DNA of 64,000 bases, taken from the NCBI RefSeq assembly GCF_017573465.1, contig NZ_JAGEPF010000009.1:281804-345803 (forward strand). Reading direction: 5' to 3'. The translations under genes and the position numbers were made by a program. How positions within the stretch are numbered: position 1 is the stretch's first letter; the number at the start of each line of letters is the position of its first letter. The stretch is from Actinomadura violacea (GTDB lineage Bacteria; Actinomycetota; Actinomycetes; Streptosporangiales; Streptosporangiaceae). Of the stretch, positions 1-8,666 are shown piece after piece. The notes beneath the pieces are model-generated. The model worked only from the letters and a program-made list of their open reading frames with translations. It searched no databases and had not been told where the DNA came from.

Positions 1-2950
1 CGAGCATCACCGCGTACTGGTAGACGCCGAGCTGGGGGTGGCGGGCAAGGTCGTCCTTGGGGACGGCGGTGGAGGAGGTCTTGATGTCGATGATGACGGC
101 GCGGCCCTGCTCGTCGCGTTCGGCGCGGTCGATGCGGCCCTTGATGACGACGCGGCCGAGGTCGACCTTGAACGACTCCTCCAGCGCGACGACCTCGTTC
201 GGGTTGTCGCGGTGCCAGGTGAGGAACTTGTCGACCATCGCGGTGGCCTGCTCGCGCTGCTTCTCCGAGTACCAGGTGCTGCGGAAGTCCAGGTCGTTCC
301 AGATCTGGTCGAGGCGCTCGGCGACGTGCACCTCGGTGACGCCGTCGTCGGCGCCGGCCATCTCGGCGACCGCGTGGATGACCTTGCCCATGGTGCTGTA
401 CTCGTTCGGGCCGCCCTCCTGCGCGCCGACCGCCGACGCCAGCAGCCAGCGCAGCCCGCAGGTGGTGAACGCCTCGACCTGCGACGGCGAGATCGCGATC
501 TGCTCGTCGTCGGCGAACGCGGGGCCCTGGTCCGACAGCGCGGTGATCGCGTACCAGTTCTCGGGCCGCGCGCCGCGCACGCCCGCGCGCGCGAGCCGGG
601 CGAGGTGCCCGGCGGCGGCGCGGCGCAGCGGCTCGGGGCGGGTCGGGTCGGACACGACCGACCGCAGGTCCGCGACCAGCGCGGACAGCGACAGCCAGCG
701 GGTCTTCTCGTCCAGCTGGGACTGCTCGATCGCGCCGGGCAGCAGCTCGTTGAGGAACCGGGACGGCCGTTCCTCGGTGTCGTCGCCGCCGACCGCCGTC
801 ACCACGAGCCGCTTGCGCGCGCGCGTGACGGCGACGTAGAACAGGCGGCGTTCCTCGTCCAGCATCTTCGCCGCCATGGACGCGCCGGCCGCCGCGTCGG
901 AGTCGGGCTCGGCGCCCGCCGCGTGCTCGACCAGCTCCTCGACGCCGAGCAGCGAGCCGCGCAGCCGCACGTCCGGCCAGACGCCCTCCTGGACGCCGGC
1001 GACGATGACGACGTCCCACTCCAGCCCCTTGGAGCGGTGCGCGGTGAGGATCCGGACCGCCTCGCCCTCGGGCGCCTGCTCGGCGAGGGTGTCCCCGGCG
1101 ATCTCCTGCGCGGCGATGTCGTCGACGAACAGCTCGGGGCCGGCCTGCGGCAGCCGGTCGACGAACCGGGCCGCGTGGTCGAACAGCGCGACGACGGCGT
1201 CCAGGTCCCGGTCGGCGGACGCGCCGCGCGTCCCGCCCTTGACGCTCTGCTCCAGCAGGACGTCCGCCTGCCCGCTCTCCTGCCACACCGCCCACAGGAC
1301 GTCCTCGGCGGACCCGCCGTCGTGGACGCAGCGCCGCGCCACGTCGATCAGGTTCGCGACCCGTTCCGCCGGGGCGCGCACCTTCTCGTGGACGAGCGTC
1401 AGCTCGCGCGGGTCGTTCACCGCCGCGATCAGCAGCTCGCCCAGCGGGCGCTGCCCGCCCGACAGCTCCTCCAGGTCGCGCAGCGCGCGCTTGAGGCGCC
1501 GCATCGCGAGGGCGTCGGCGCCGCCTAGCGGGCCGGTGAGCAGGTCCTCCGCGACGACCTCGTCCAGGTAGCCCTTCTTCAGCGCGGCCCGCAGCAGCAC
1601 CAGGAACGGCCGGACGGCGGGCTCCTGCATCAGCGGCACCTCGTCGCCCGCGACGACGACGGGGACGCCCGCCTGCGCGAGCGCCCGCCGCAGCACCGGC
1701 ACCTGCCGGACCGCGCTGCGCACCAGCACCGCCATCCGCGACCACGGCACGCCGTCGAGCAGGTGCGCGCGGCGCAGCTCGTCCGCGACCAGCGCCGACT
1801 CCTGGCTCTCGGAGTCCGCGATGACGGCGCGCACTTCGTCGGCGGGCCCGGAGGGCGCGCCCCCCCGGGAAGGCGCGGCCCCGCCCTCCTCGGCCTCGTC
1901 CGGCGTCAGGAGGGCCCGGTGCTCGGCGGCGCCGGCCGAACCGGCGGGCAGGCGGCGCGCGATCCGCCGCGACGCCTCCAGGATCTCCGGCCCCATGCGG
2001 CGGCAGGTGCGCAGCGCCACCACCGGCGCGGGCCGGCCGTCCAGCGTGGGAAAGCGGTTCGCGAACTCCTGGATCCCGCGCACGTCCGCGCCCCGGAACC
2101 CGTAGATCGACTGGTCGGGGTCGCCGACGACGACCAGGTCGCGGCCCTCCCCCGCCAGCAGGTGCAGCAGCGCCTCCTGCGCCGGGTCGGTGTCCTGGTA
2201 CTCGTCCACGAACACCACGTCGTAGGCGTCGCGCTCGCGGATCCGGACCTCCTCGTCGGCGAGCATCCCGGCGGCCATGTAGATCAGCTCGCCGTAGTCG
2301 TAGGTGGGGACGGGGTCCAGCGCGAACCGCTCGACGTACCGCTCCATGAACGCGCCGATCGCGGGCCAGTCGTCGCGGCCCCGCATCCGCCCGAGCGCGA
2401 CCAGCTCCTCCGCGGTGAACTGCCGCTCGACGGCCCGTAGCGTGAAGTCGCGCAGCTCCTCGGCGAACCCGCGCGTCGCCAGCGCCGCCCGCAGCCGCTC
2501 CGGCCACTCCCGCGCCCCGTCCGCCAGCTCGCCTTCGAGCAGCCGCCGCACTTCGAGGAGCTGCTCCGGGCCGGACAGCAGCCGCGGCGCGGGCTCCTCG
2601 TTCAGCACCGCGTCGCGGCGCAGCAGCGCGTACGCGTAGCTGTGGAACGTCAGCGCCAGCGGCGTCCGGGTCGTGCGGTGCAGCCGGCCGGTGATCCGCT
2701 CCCGCAGCTCCCCGGCCGCCTTCCGGCTGAACGTGAGCACCAGCACCCGCTCGGGGTCGGCGCCCCGGTTCTCGATCCGGTCGACGACCGCCTCGACGAT
2801 CGTCGTGGTCTTCCCGGTGCCCGGCCCGGCCAGCACCAGCATCGGCCCGCCCGCGTGCTCGACGACCCGCCGCTGCCGCTCGTCGAGCAGGGGCGGGACG
2901 GCGCGCGCGGGACCCGCGCGGCGGACGAGACGGTAGGAAGCAGGCGGCAC
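1..2950 (-). CDS. adnA: AdnA-type UvrD/Rep helicase with PD-(D/E)XK nuclease, partial (C-terminus beyond left edge)
   Basis: About 983 codons lie in the window. Superfamily 1 helicase motifs appear in order: Walker A GPGTGKTT near residue 45, motif II DEYQDTD, motif III GDPDQSIYGFRGA, motif V LTAHRSKGLEWD and motif VI LFYVAVTRAR. A RecB-like nuclease follows, with GKVIHAVAE and the acidic core KGRIDRAE...IIDIKT near the window edge. Such enzymes form the AdnAB helicase-nuclease that resects double-strand breaks in actinobacteria. The GPGTGKT Walker A and its place first in a minus-strand unit next to the ATL/MoeZ backbone fit AdnA (Rv3202c-like); AdnB would lie beyond position 1. The GTG at 2950 is the first start after an in-frame stop and gives the VPPASYRLVRR N-terminus I associate with this family. 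AdnA versus AdnB rests on memory of the families. Confidence 0.85.
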   Translation of the reverse strand, partial: MPPASYRLVRRAGPARAVPPLLDERQRRVVEHAGGPMLVLAGPGTGKTTTIVEAVVDRIENRGADPERVLVLTFSRKAAGELRERITGRLHRTTRTPLALTFHSYAYALLRRDAVLNEEPAPRLLSGPEQLLEVRRLLEGELADGAREWPERLRAALATRGFAEELRDFTLRAVERQFTAEELVALGRMRGRDDWPAIGAFMERYVERFALDPVPTYDYGELIYMAAGMLADEEVRIRERDAYDVVFVDEYQDTDPAQEALLHLLAGEGRDLVVVGDPDQSIYGFRGADVRGIQEFANRFPTLDGRPAPVVALRTCRRMGPEILEASRRIARRLPAGSAGAAEHRALLTPDEAEEGGAAPSRGGAPSGPADEVRAVIADSESQESALVADELRRAHLLDGVPWSRMAVLVRSAVRQVPVLRRALAQAGVPVVVAGDEVPLMQEPAVRPFLVLLRAALKKGYLDEVVAEDLLTGPLGGADALAMRRLKRALRDLEELSGGQRPLGELLIAAVNDPRELTLVHEKVRAPAERVANLIDVARRCVHDGGSAEDVLWAVWQESGQADVLLEQSVKGGTRGASADRDLDAVVALFDHAARFVDRLPQAGPELFVDDIAAQEIAGDTLAEQAPEGEAVRILTAHRSKGLEWDVVIVAGVQEGVWPDVRLRGSLLGVEELVEHAAGAEPDSDAAAGASMAAKMLDEERRLFYVAVTRARKRLVVTAVGGDDTEERPSRFLNELLPGAIEQSQLDEKTRWLSLSALVADLRSVVSDPTRPEPLRRAAAGHLARLARAGVRGARPENWYAITALSDQGPAFADDEQIAISPSQVEAFTTCGLRWLLASAVGAQEGGPNEYSTMGKVIHAVAEMAGADDGVTEVHVAERLDQIWNDLDFRSTWYSEKQREQATAMVDKFLTWHRDNPNEVVALEESFKVDLGRVVIKGRIDRAERDEQGRAVIIDIKTSSTAVPKDDLARHPQLGVYQYAVML

Positions 2951-3089
2951 AACATTTCATTGGAGCAGATCACCGGGGCTCCTCGGACCACAACGGGCGC
3001 ATGTCGCGAAGGTGACGGGCGGCGAACGCGTGCGACACGGGACTCGGCAGCCTGCACAAACGCGGACCCGCCGCGATGTGCGCTCTTCC

Positions 3090-3106
3090 GTTGCGGCCCG
3101 CGCAAC
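3090..3106. promoter_or_regulatory. Inverted repeat GTTGCG-N5-CGCAAC, candidate operator
   Basis: Perfect 6-bp arms separated by 5 nt, in the divergent region between the helicase gene and the first transporter, 79 nt before its TTG start. A related GCAAC/GTTGC repeat lies upstream of the paralogous transporter at 16579-16589. A shared regulator such as the nearby PucR protein is possible but unproven. Confidence 0.35.
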
Positions 3107-3184
3107 CGATCATGAAGAGTCGCGGGAACCCCCGTGCACGGAACGCGGACGGCCGCGTCCCGGGGAGGTGGGAGGTTTCACCCC

Positions 3185-4699
3185 TTGTCGCCTGCGCACT
3201 GGATCTATCTCCTGGGCCTCGCCGCCCTCATCGCCACCGTCGTGGCGCGCAAGAACGTCGTGGGTCTCGCCGTCTGCGGGACGTTCGTCACGGCACTGGT
3301 CTACAGCGGCAGCGTCACGACCGGGATCGCGGCGGTCTTCAACGCCGGGATCGTCGCGGCCCGCGAACTGCTGCCGATCTTCCTCATCATCGCGATCGTC
3401 ACCGCGATGCTCGGCGCCATGCGGGGGCTCGGCGCCGACCTGATGATGGTGCGGCCGCTGCAGCGGCTCGTCCGCAACGGGCACCTGGCCTACCTGGTGC
3501 TCGCCGTCGTCACCTACCTGCTGTCGATGTCGTTCTGGCCGACGCCGGTGCTGCCGCTGATCGCGGCGATCCTGCTGCCGGCGGCGGTCCGGGTCGGGCT
3601 GCCGCCGCTGGCCGCCGCCATCGCGATCGCGATCACCGGGCAGGGCATGGCGCTCAGCTCCGACTACATCATGGGCGTGGCGTCCGGGCTGTCCGCGCAG
3701 GGCGCGCACGTGCCCGCGGGCGCGATCGCCGACCGCGCGCTGATCATCTCGCTCATCGCGGGGGTGGTCGCGCTCGGCGTGTCCTACCTGCGCGACGTCC
3801 GCACCAAGCTGCTCGACCCGGTGGTGGCGGCGGCCGCCACCCTGGACCTCGCCGCCGCCGGCGACGGCGACGTCCATGCCGAGACGCACCGCGAGGCGGG
3901 GAGGATGGTGGGCGGCGCGGACGGCGGCGCCGCGACCGCGACCCTGACCGCGACGGGTCCCGCGGGCCCTGAGGAGGAGCCCGCCAGGCCCGGCGCGCGG
4001 GCCCGGATCGTGGCGGTGGCGGTGCCGCTGGCGTTCGCCGCGCTGCTCGCCGTCATGCTCCTCGGCCGGTTCACCTCCCTCGTCCCCGACATCGACGACG
4101 GGCAGGGCGCGCCGCTCGTCGGCGGGACGGCGGCGCTGGCGCTGGTCGCCGTCGCGGTCGTCGCGGACCGCCGGAACTGGCTGCAGAGCTGCGCCGACCA
4201 CTTCACCGACGGCATCGGGTTCGCGTTCCGGACGATGGGCGTCGTCATCCCGATCGCCGGGTTCGTCTACGTGGGCCTGTCGGACTACTCCGGCGAGATC
4301 CTCGGGATGCCGGACGGCGCGAAGGGCCCCGCGCTGCTGCTGGACGCGATCGGGCGCGTCCAGGACCACATCCCGCACGTGCCGGTGTTCGCCTCGTTCG
4401 CGATGCTGCTGGTCGGCATGGTGATCGGGCTGGACGGCAACGGCTGGCCCGGGCTGCCGTTCACCGGCTCGCTCGCCGGGGAGCTCGGGCACGCGGCGGG
4501 CGCCGACCCCGCCACGCTCGCCGCGATCGCGCAGAACGGCGCGAGCTGGACCGGCGGCGGGACGCTCGTCATCTGGTCGTCGCTGATCGTCGTCGCGGGC
4601 CTCACCGGCGTGCCGGTCATCGACCTGGCCAGACGGTTGTTCGTGCCGGTGGTGACGGGCCTGGTCGTGGCCACGGCGGTCGCGGCGGTGGCGCTGTGA
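3185..4699 (+). CDS. Multi-pass membrane transporter, paralogue 1 (ion-transporter-like)
   Basis: 504 residues with about 11-12 hydrophobic segments and a hydrophilic Ala/Gly/Glu-rich loop around residues 215-275. I do not recognise the exact family; the two-half topology resembles GntP/CitMHS-type carriers. It aligns end to end with the protein at 16634-18352, sharing ARKNVV, LPIFLIIAIVTAMLGAMR-like, FWPTP and GQGMALSSDY blocks. The TTG start is chosen because GGGAGGT lies 8 nt upstream and the paralogue starts at the matching place (GTG, xxAHWxYL). Its stop overlaps the amidase start (GTGA), so the two are translationally coupled, suggesting import of an amide-containing substrate. The substrate is unknown. 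Confidence 0.75.
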   Translation: MSPAHWIYLLGLAALIATVVARKNVVGLAVCGTFVTALVYSGSVTTGIAAVFNAGIVAARELLPIFLIIAIVTAMLGAMRGLGADLMMVRPLQRLVRNGHLAYLVLAVVTYLLSMSFWPTPVLPLIAAILLPAAVRVGLPPLAAAIAIAITGQGMALSSDYIMGVASGLSAQGAHVPAGAIADRALIISLIAGVVALGVSYLRDVRTKLLDPVVAAAATLDLAAAGDGDVHAETHREAGRMVGGADGGAATATLTATGPAGPEEEPARPGARARIVAVAVPLAFAALLAVMLLGRFTSLVPDIDDGQGAPLVGGTAALALVAVAVVADRRNWLQSCADHFTDGIGFAFRTMGVVIPIAGFVYVGLSDYSGEILGMPDGAKGPALLLDAIGRVQDHIPHVPVFASFAMLLVGMVIGLDGNGWPGLPFTGSLAGELGHAAGADPATLAAIAQNGASWTGGGTLVIWSSLIVVAGLTGVPVIDLARRLFVPVVTGLVVATAVAAVAL

Positions 4700-6084
4700 G
4701 CGCGGCGCCGGACGCGGTGGAGACCGCGGAACGGGTCAGGACCGGCGCCCTGGCGGCGCGCGACGCGGTCGCGGCGGCGCTGGACCGGATCGCCCGGCTG
4801 GACGGGGACCTCGGCGCGTTCGTCCATTTGGACGCGGACGGCGCGCTCGCCCGCGCCGAGGCGATCGACGCGATGGTGGCGCGCGGCGAGGACCCCGGTC
4901 CGCTCGCGGGCGTCCCGCTCGCGGTGAAGGAGCTGCACGCCGTCGCCGGCTGGCCGTACGCGATGGGCAGCGTCCTGCACGCGGACCGGATCGCGGACCG
5001 CACCTCGACGATCGTCGCGCGGGCGGTCGCGGCCGGGGCGGTCCCGGTGGGGCTCACCGCTTCGCCGGAGTTCGGCCGGGCGTCGTTCACCGCGTCCGTC
5101 CTGCACGGCGTCACCCGCAACCCGCACGCGCCGGAGCTGACGCCGGGCGGGTCCAGCGGCGGTTCTGCCGCGGCGGTCGCGTCCGGCATGGTGCCGCTCG
5201 GGACCGGCACGGACGGCGCCGGCTCGCTGCGCATCCCGGCGTCCTACTGCGGGCTCGTCGGGTTCAAGGGGACGTACGGGCGCGTTCCGCGCGGGCCCCG
5301 GCACCGCGGCACCGCCGAGAACGACCACTACGGCGTCCTCACCCGCACGGTGCGCGACACCGCCCGGTTCCTCGACTGCGTCTGCGGCGCGGACGAGTAC
5401 GACCGCGCGTCGCTGCCCGCCCCGGCCGTCCCGTTCGAGACGGCACTGGAACGCGAGGACCTGCACGGACTCCGCGTCGCATGGTCGCCCGACCTCGGCT
5501 GCGCGCCGTGCGACCCGGAGGTCGCGGCGGTCGTCGGGGACGCGGCGAAGGCGTTCGTCGCCGGGACCGGCGCGCGGGAGGTGCCCGCCGGGCTCCGGCT
5601 GGAGTCCTGCGGGGCCGCGTTCCGCACGCTGTCGGTCCCGGACGTCCACGCCGAGCTGCGGGCCGCGCCGGACGACCGGCTCGGGTCCGTCCACCCGACC
5701 GTCCGCCGCTACGGCGACGCGGCGCAGGCGCTGGACGCGGACGCCCTGGTGGACGCGCACGAGGCCCGCGCGCGGCTGGTCGAGACGCTCGCCGAGGCGT
5801 TCGGCCGGTTCGATCTGCTGCTGACTCCGGCGACGCAGGCCCCGGCGTTCCCGGCGGAGGGGCCGATGCCCACCGAGATCGCCGGGCGCCCCGTGGACCA
5901 CTGGGGCGCGCTGGCCGTCACGTTCCCGTTCAACCTGTCGGGGCATCCGGCGGTGTCGGTGCCCGCCGGGCGGGCGGGCGGCGCGCCGACCGGCCTGCAG
6001 ATCGTCGGGCGCCGCCACGAGGACGCCCGCGTCCTCGCCGCGGCGGCGGCGTTCGAGCGCCTGCGCCCCTGGTCCGCGGGCTGA
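4696..6084 (+). CDS. Amidase signature family hydrolase
   Basis: 462 residues, usual length for the amidase-signature family, which hydrolyses amides to acid and ammonia in the cytoplasm. Visible catalytic elements are Lys in GVPLAVKEL near residue 77, the GGSSGGSAAAVASG block holding the cis-Ser, and TDGAGSLRIPAS holding the nucleophilic Ser. The usual TDxGGS reads TDGAGS, a small change. The GTG start overlaps the transporter stop in GTGA. A 20-bp hairpin follows the stop. With the transporter it probably forms a two-gene uptake-and-hydrolysis operon; the amide substrate cannot be read from sequence. Confidence 0.88.
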   Translation: MSAAPDAVETAERVRTGALAARDAVAAALDRIARLDGDLGAFVHLDADGALARAEAIDAMVARGEDPGPLAGVPLAVKELHAVAGWPYAMGSVLHADRIADRTSTIVARAVAAGAVPVGLTASPEFGRASFTASVLHGVTRNPHAPELTPGGSSGGSAAAVASGMVPLGTGTDGAGSLRIPASYCGLVGFKGTYGRVPRGPRHRGTAENDHYGVLTRTVRDTARFLDCVCGADEYDRASLPAPAVPFETALEREDLHGLRVAWSPDLGCAPCDPEVAAVVGDAAKAFVAGTGAREVPAGLRLESCGAAFRTLSVPDVHAELRAAPDDRLGSVHPTVRRYGDAAQALDADALVDAHEARARLVETLAEAFGRFDLLLTPATQAPAFPAEGPMPTEIAGRPVDHWGALAVTFPFNLSGHPAVSVPAGRAGGAPTGLQIVGRRHEDARVLAAAAAFERLRPWSAG

Positions 6085-6085
6085 T

Positions 6086-6129
6086 CCCCGCCGGGCCGGG
6101 CGGTGCGCGCACCGCCCGGCCCGGCGGGG
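6086..6129. terminator. Bidirectional hairpin terminator, 20-bp stem
   Basis: Arms 6086-6105 and 6110-6129 are perfectly complementary with a CGCG loop. It sits between the convergent amidase and HbpS-like genes and can serve both; the following T-tract is weak (CTTCT). Confidence 0.75.
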
Positions 6130-6133
6130 CCTT

Positions 6134-6577
6134 CTAGGCGGTCGCGATCTTCTCCTGGAAGGCGCGGAGGGCGGCGGCGCCGACGGCCTTGTCCTGGTCG
6201 CCGTTGCCGCCGCTGACGCCGACCGCGCCGACGACCTCGCCCTCGTGCACGATCGGGAACCCGCCGACGAAGATCGCGAACTTGCCGGGCAGCATGTGGC
6301 TGATGCCGAACGCCTCGTTGCCGGGCAGCGCGGGCCCGTTCGGCGGCTCGTTGAACCTGTGGGTGTCGCGCTGGTGGCCGGCCGCGGTGAACGCCTTGGC
6401 GATCGCGATCTCCACGCCGGTGAGGCGGGCGCCGGTCATCCGGTGCAGCGCGATCGGGTGGGCGCCGTCGTCGGCGACGCAGATCGTCTGCTTCACGCCG
6501 ATCCGCCGCGCCTCCTCCTCGGCTGCGGTCAGCATGACCAGGGCGTCTTCCAGGGTGAGCCGGTGAACGGTGTGCAC
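6134..6577 (-). CDS. GlcG/HbpS family protein
   Basis: 147 residues, the full length of this small single-domain family. The N-terminal helix (residues 6-26) and the following VADDGAHPIALHRM strand are typical, as are the Gly-rich FVGGFPIVHEGEVVGAVGVSGG core and the AAALRAFQEKI ending. The family includes the Streptomyces haem-binding HbpS and the glycolate-locus GlcG, but many members near catabolic genes have no assigned activity. It diverges from the PucR regulator gene with 237 nt between, and converges on the amidase. No signal peptide is visible, so it is probably cytoplasmic. Haem binding is not shown by sequence. Confidence 0.8.
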   Translation of the reverse strand: MHTVHRLTLEDALVMLTAAEEEARRIGVKQTICVADDGAHPIALHRMTGARLTGVEIAIAKAFTAAGHQRDTHRFNEPPNGPALPGNEAFGISHMLPGKFAIFVGGFPIVHEGEVVGAVGVSGGNGDQDKAVGAAALRAFQEKIATA

Positions 6578-6814
6578 GGGACCTCCGGTCGTCTCGAGCG
6601 GAAACGCCGTCCCGGCCTACCCTCGCCGCCGTTTCCACGGCGCCGAAGATTGGGTATTGCCGGAATCGGAATTGTCGCGCAGGATGTGGCCAACGGATGG
6701 AGCGCCGGCTCGCACCGTCCGCCACGCATTGCCTTGACTCCCGTCAGTCTCGGAGGCCCGCCGCCACCGGGGCTATGTACACTCTGCCGAACGATCCGGA
6801 CGGGATGTGGGCAC

Positions 6815-8599
6815 ATGGCACAACCATCGGTATCCCCGACGACCCCCGCACCGGCCCCCGCCGGCGACCAGGTACCGGTGCGGACCCTGCTCGCCGAGCC
6901 GCTGCTGCGCGGCACCCTCACCGCCGGGGCGTCCGGCCTCGACCGCGGCGTCGGCTGGTGCCTGCCGCTGTCGGAGGTCCGCGCCGACCCGGGCACCGGG
7001 CCCGATCTCGCCGGCGTCGCCGTCCACCTGCCGGTGGCCGCGCTCGCCGCGCCGGACGAGGCGGCCGCGGTGGTCGCCGGCCTCGCCCGCCGGGAGGCCG
7101 CCGCACTGCTCGCCTGGCGCCCGCGCGGCACCGGCACCGGAACCGGCACTGGAACCGGCACCGGCACCGACCTTTCCGCCGCGGCCCGTGCCGCCGACGC
7201 GGCGGGCGTCCCGCTGCTGGAGCTGCCCGCCGAGGCCGACTACCGGACGGTGAGCCGGCTCGTCGGGCAGAAGGCGCTCGCGCAGGCCGCGCACATCCTG
7301 GAGTACGGGACGCGGGTGCACCGCACGCTCGCCGAGGTCCTCGCGCACGGGCCGGGCATCCCGGCGATGGCGCACGCGATCGTCGGGCTGTCGCGCTGCT
7401 CGGTGCTGATCTGCGACGCCGACGGCGAGCGCCTCGCGTGGGCGGAGACACCGGACGGCCCCGCCCCGGACCCGGGCGCCGTGCAGGCCGCGCTCCCCGC
7501 ACCGGCTCCGCGCGGGCCGGACGCCGTCCTGGACGGGCACGCGCACGCCGCCGAGACCGAGCTGGCCGTCGAGCCCGGCGTGACGCTGAACGCGCTGATC
7601 ACGCCCGTGGTCGTCGGCGGCGAGCCGTTCGGGCGGCTGGTGATGGTGGAGCGGACGTGCCCGCCGGACCCGCACGACCTCGCGCAGCACCGCGTCGTCG
7701 CCGAGCACGGCGCGACGCTGATCGGGTCGGAGATGCTGCGGCAGCGGTCGGTGCGGGCCGCGGAGGAGCGGGCGCGCGGCGACTTCGTCGAGGCCCTGGT
7801 GCACGGCCGGTTCGCCGACCCCCACGAGCTGGGCGCGCGCGCCCGGCACCACGACTTCGACGTCGACGGCCACTACGCGGTGCACGTGGTGTCGGCGGCG
7901 GCGCTGCTGCCGGTCGGCCGCGACTACCTGCGCCGGACCGTCACCGCGACGCGCACCGCGCAGACGCTGGAGCCCGCCGGCTGCACGCTGACCGCCGCGA
8001 TCGGCTCCACGATCGTGGTGATCCGGCAGGTGGCGGCCGGGCCGGACCCGCTCAAGCAGCGCGCCGAGGCGGCCCGGTTCGCCGAGCGGCTGCACCGGGC
8101 GCTGCGCCCGCGGCTCGGCGACGACCTGCGGGTCACGCACGGCCGCCCCGGCCCGGGCGCGGCGGGCGTCGCGGCCGGGTACCACGAGGCGCGGCTCGCG
8201 ATGGGTCTGGCCTGGCACACCTCGGCGGCGCCCGTGTGCGGCTACGACGACCTGCGGGTGTTCGCCGCGCTGAAGGACGTCGCGGGCAGCGCGGAGGCCA
8301 AGTCGTTCGCGCACGAGACGCTCGCCCCGCTGCGCCGCGCGAACGGCGGCGACCTGGAGCAGATCGTCCTGGCGTACATCAGGACGTCCGGGAACCTGAA
8401 CGCGGCGGCGCGCGAGCTCGGCATGCACCGCAACACGATGCTCTACAAGCTGGACCGGGCGTCGCGGGCGCTGCGGATGGACATCCGGTCGGCGGACGCG
8501 CAGTTCATGTTCTGGCTGGCGCTGCACATCGACACGCTGGCGACGGTCACCGGCACCCTCGCCGACGAGATGGCCCCGCCCGCCGCCGCCCCCCGCTGA
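6815..8599 (+). CDS. PucR-family transcriptional regulator
   Basis: 594 residues from the ATG at 6815. The N-terminal PucR ligand-sensing domain spans about residues 15-150 (VRTLLAEPLLRGTLTAG) and is interrupted by a Gly-Thr repeat near residues 105-118. A central GGDEF-like/CdaR-type region follows, and a C-terminal PucR helix-turn-helix sits near residues 520-575 (YIRTSGNLNAAARELGMHRN, then TMLYKLDR). PucR-type regulators control nitrogen-compound catabolism, such as purine and ureide genes. Its position between the amidase/transporter pair and the long minus-strand catabolic operon makes it the likely local controller of both. A strong hairpin terminator follows. Confidence 0.88.
   Translation: MAQPSVSPTTPAPAPAGDQVPVRTLLAEPLLRGTLTAGASGLDRGVGWCLPLSEVRADPGTGPDLAGVAVHLPVAALAAPDEAAAVVAGLARREAAALLAWRPRGTGTGTGTGTGTGTDLSAAARAADAAGVPLLELPAEADYRTVSRLVGQKALAQAAHILEYGTRVHRTLAEVLAHGPGIPAMAHAIVGLSRCSVLICDADGERLAWAETPDGPAPDPGAVQAALPAPAPRGPDAVLDGHAHAAETELAVEPGVTLNALITPVVVGGEPFGRLVMVERTCPPDPHDLAQHRVVAEHGATLIGSEMLRQRSVRAAEERARGDFVEALVHGRFADPHELGARARHHDFDVDGHYAVHVVSAAALLPVGRDYLRRTVTATRTAQTLEPAGCTLTAAIGSTIVVIRQVAAGPDPLKQRAEAARFAERLHRALRPRLGDDLRVTHGRPGPGAAGVAAGYHEARLAMGLAWHTSAAPVCGYDDLRVFAALKDVAGSAEAKSFAHETLAPLRRANGGDLEQIVLAYIRTSGNLNAAARELGMHRNTMLYKLDRASRALRMDIRSADAQFMFWLALHIDTLATVTGTLADEMAPPAAAPR
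7127..7168 (+). repeat. In-frame GGNACN hexanucleotide repeat encoding (Gly-Thr)7
   Basis: Seven tandem six-base units inside the PucR gene encode alternating Gly-Thr between the sensor subdomains. Third-position changes (ggc/gga, acc/act) show it is not freshly expanded. It is probably a flexible linker and possibly length-variable between strains. Confidence 0.8.
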
Positions 8600-8612
8600 C
8601 CGAACCACGTTC

Positions 8613-8666
8613 ACTTGCGGCGTGTCGTCCTTAAGAGCGCGGTCTTGAGGACGACACGCCGCAAGT
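8613..8666. terminator. Very long hairpin terminator (about 24 bp)
   Basis: Arms 8613-8631 and 8648-8666 match perfectly over 19 bp, and a T-G wobble plus four more pairs continue inward to a GCGCGG loop (8637-8642). It lies between the convergent PucR and MFS genes and reaches the last base of the MFS stop codon. Confidence 0.8.

Noticed and set aside
38..1571. Long plus-strand open frames over the left end
   Set aside because: They are Arg/Ala/Asp-rich shadows of the minus-strand helicase, whose motifs read continuously in the other frame.
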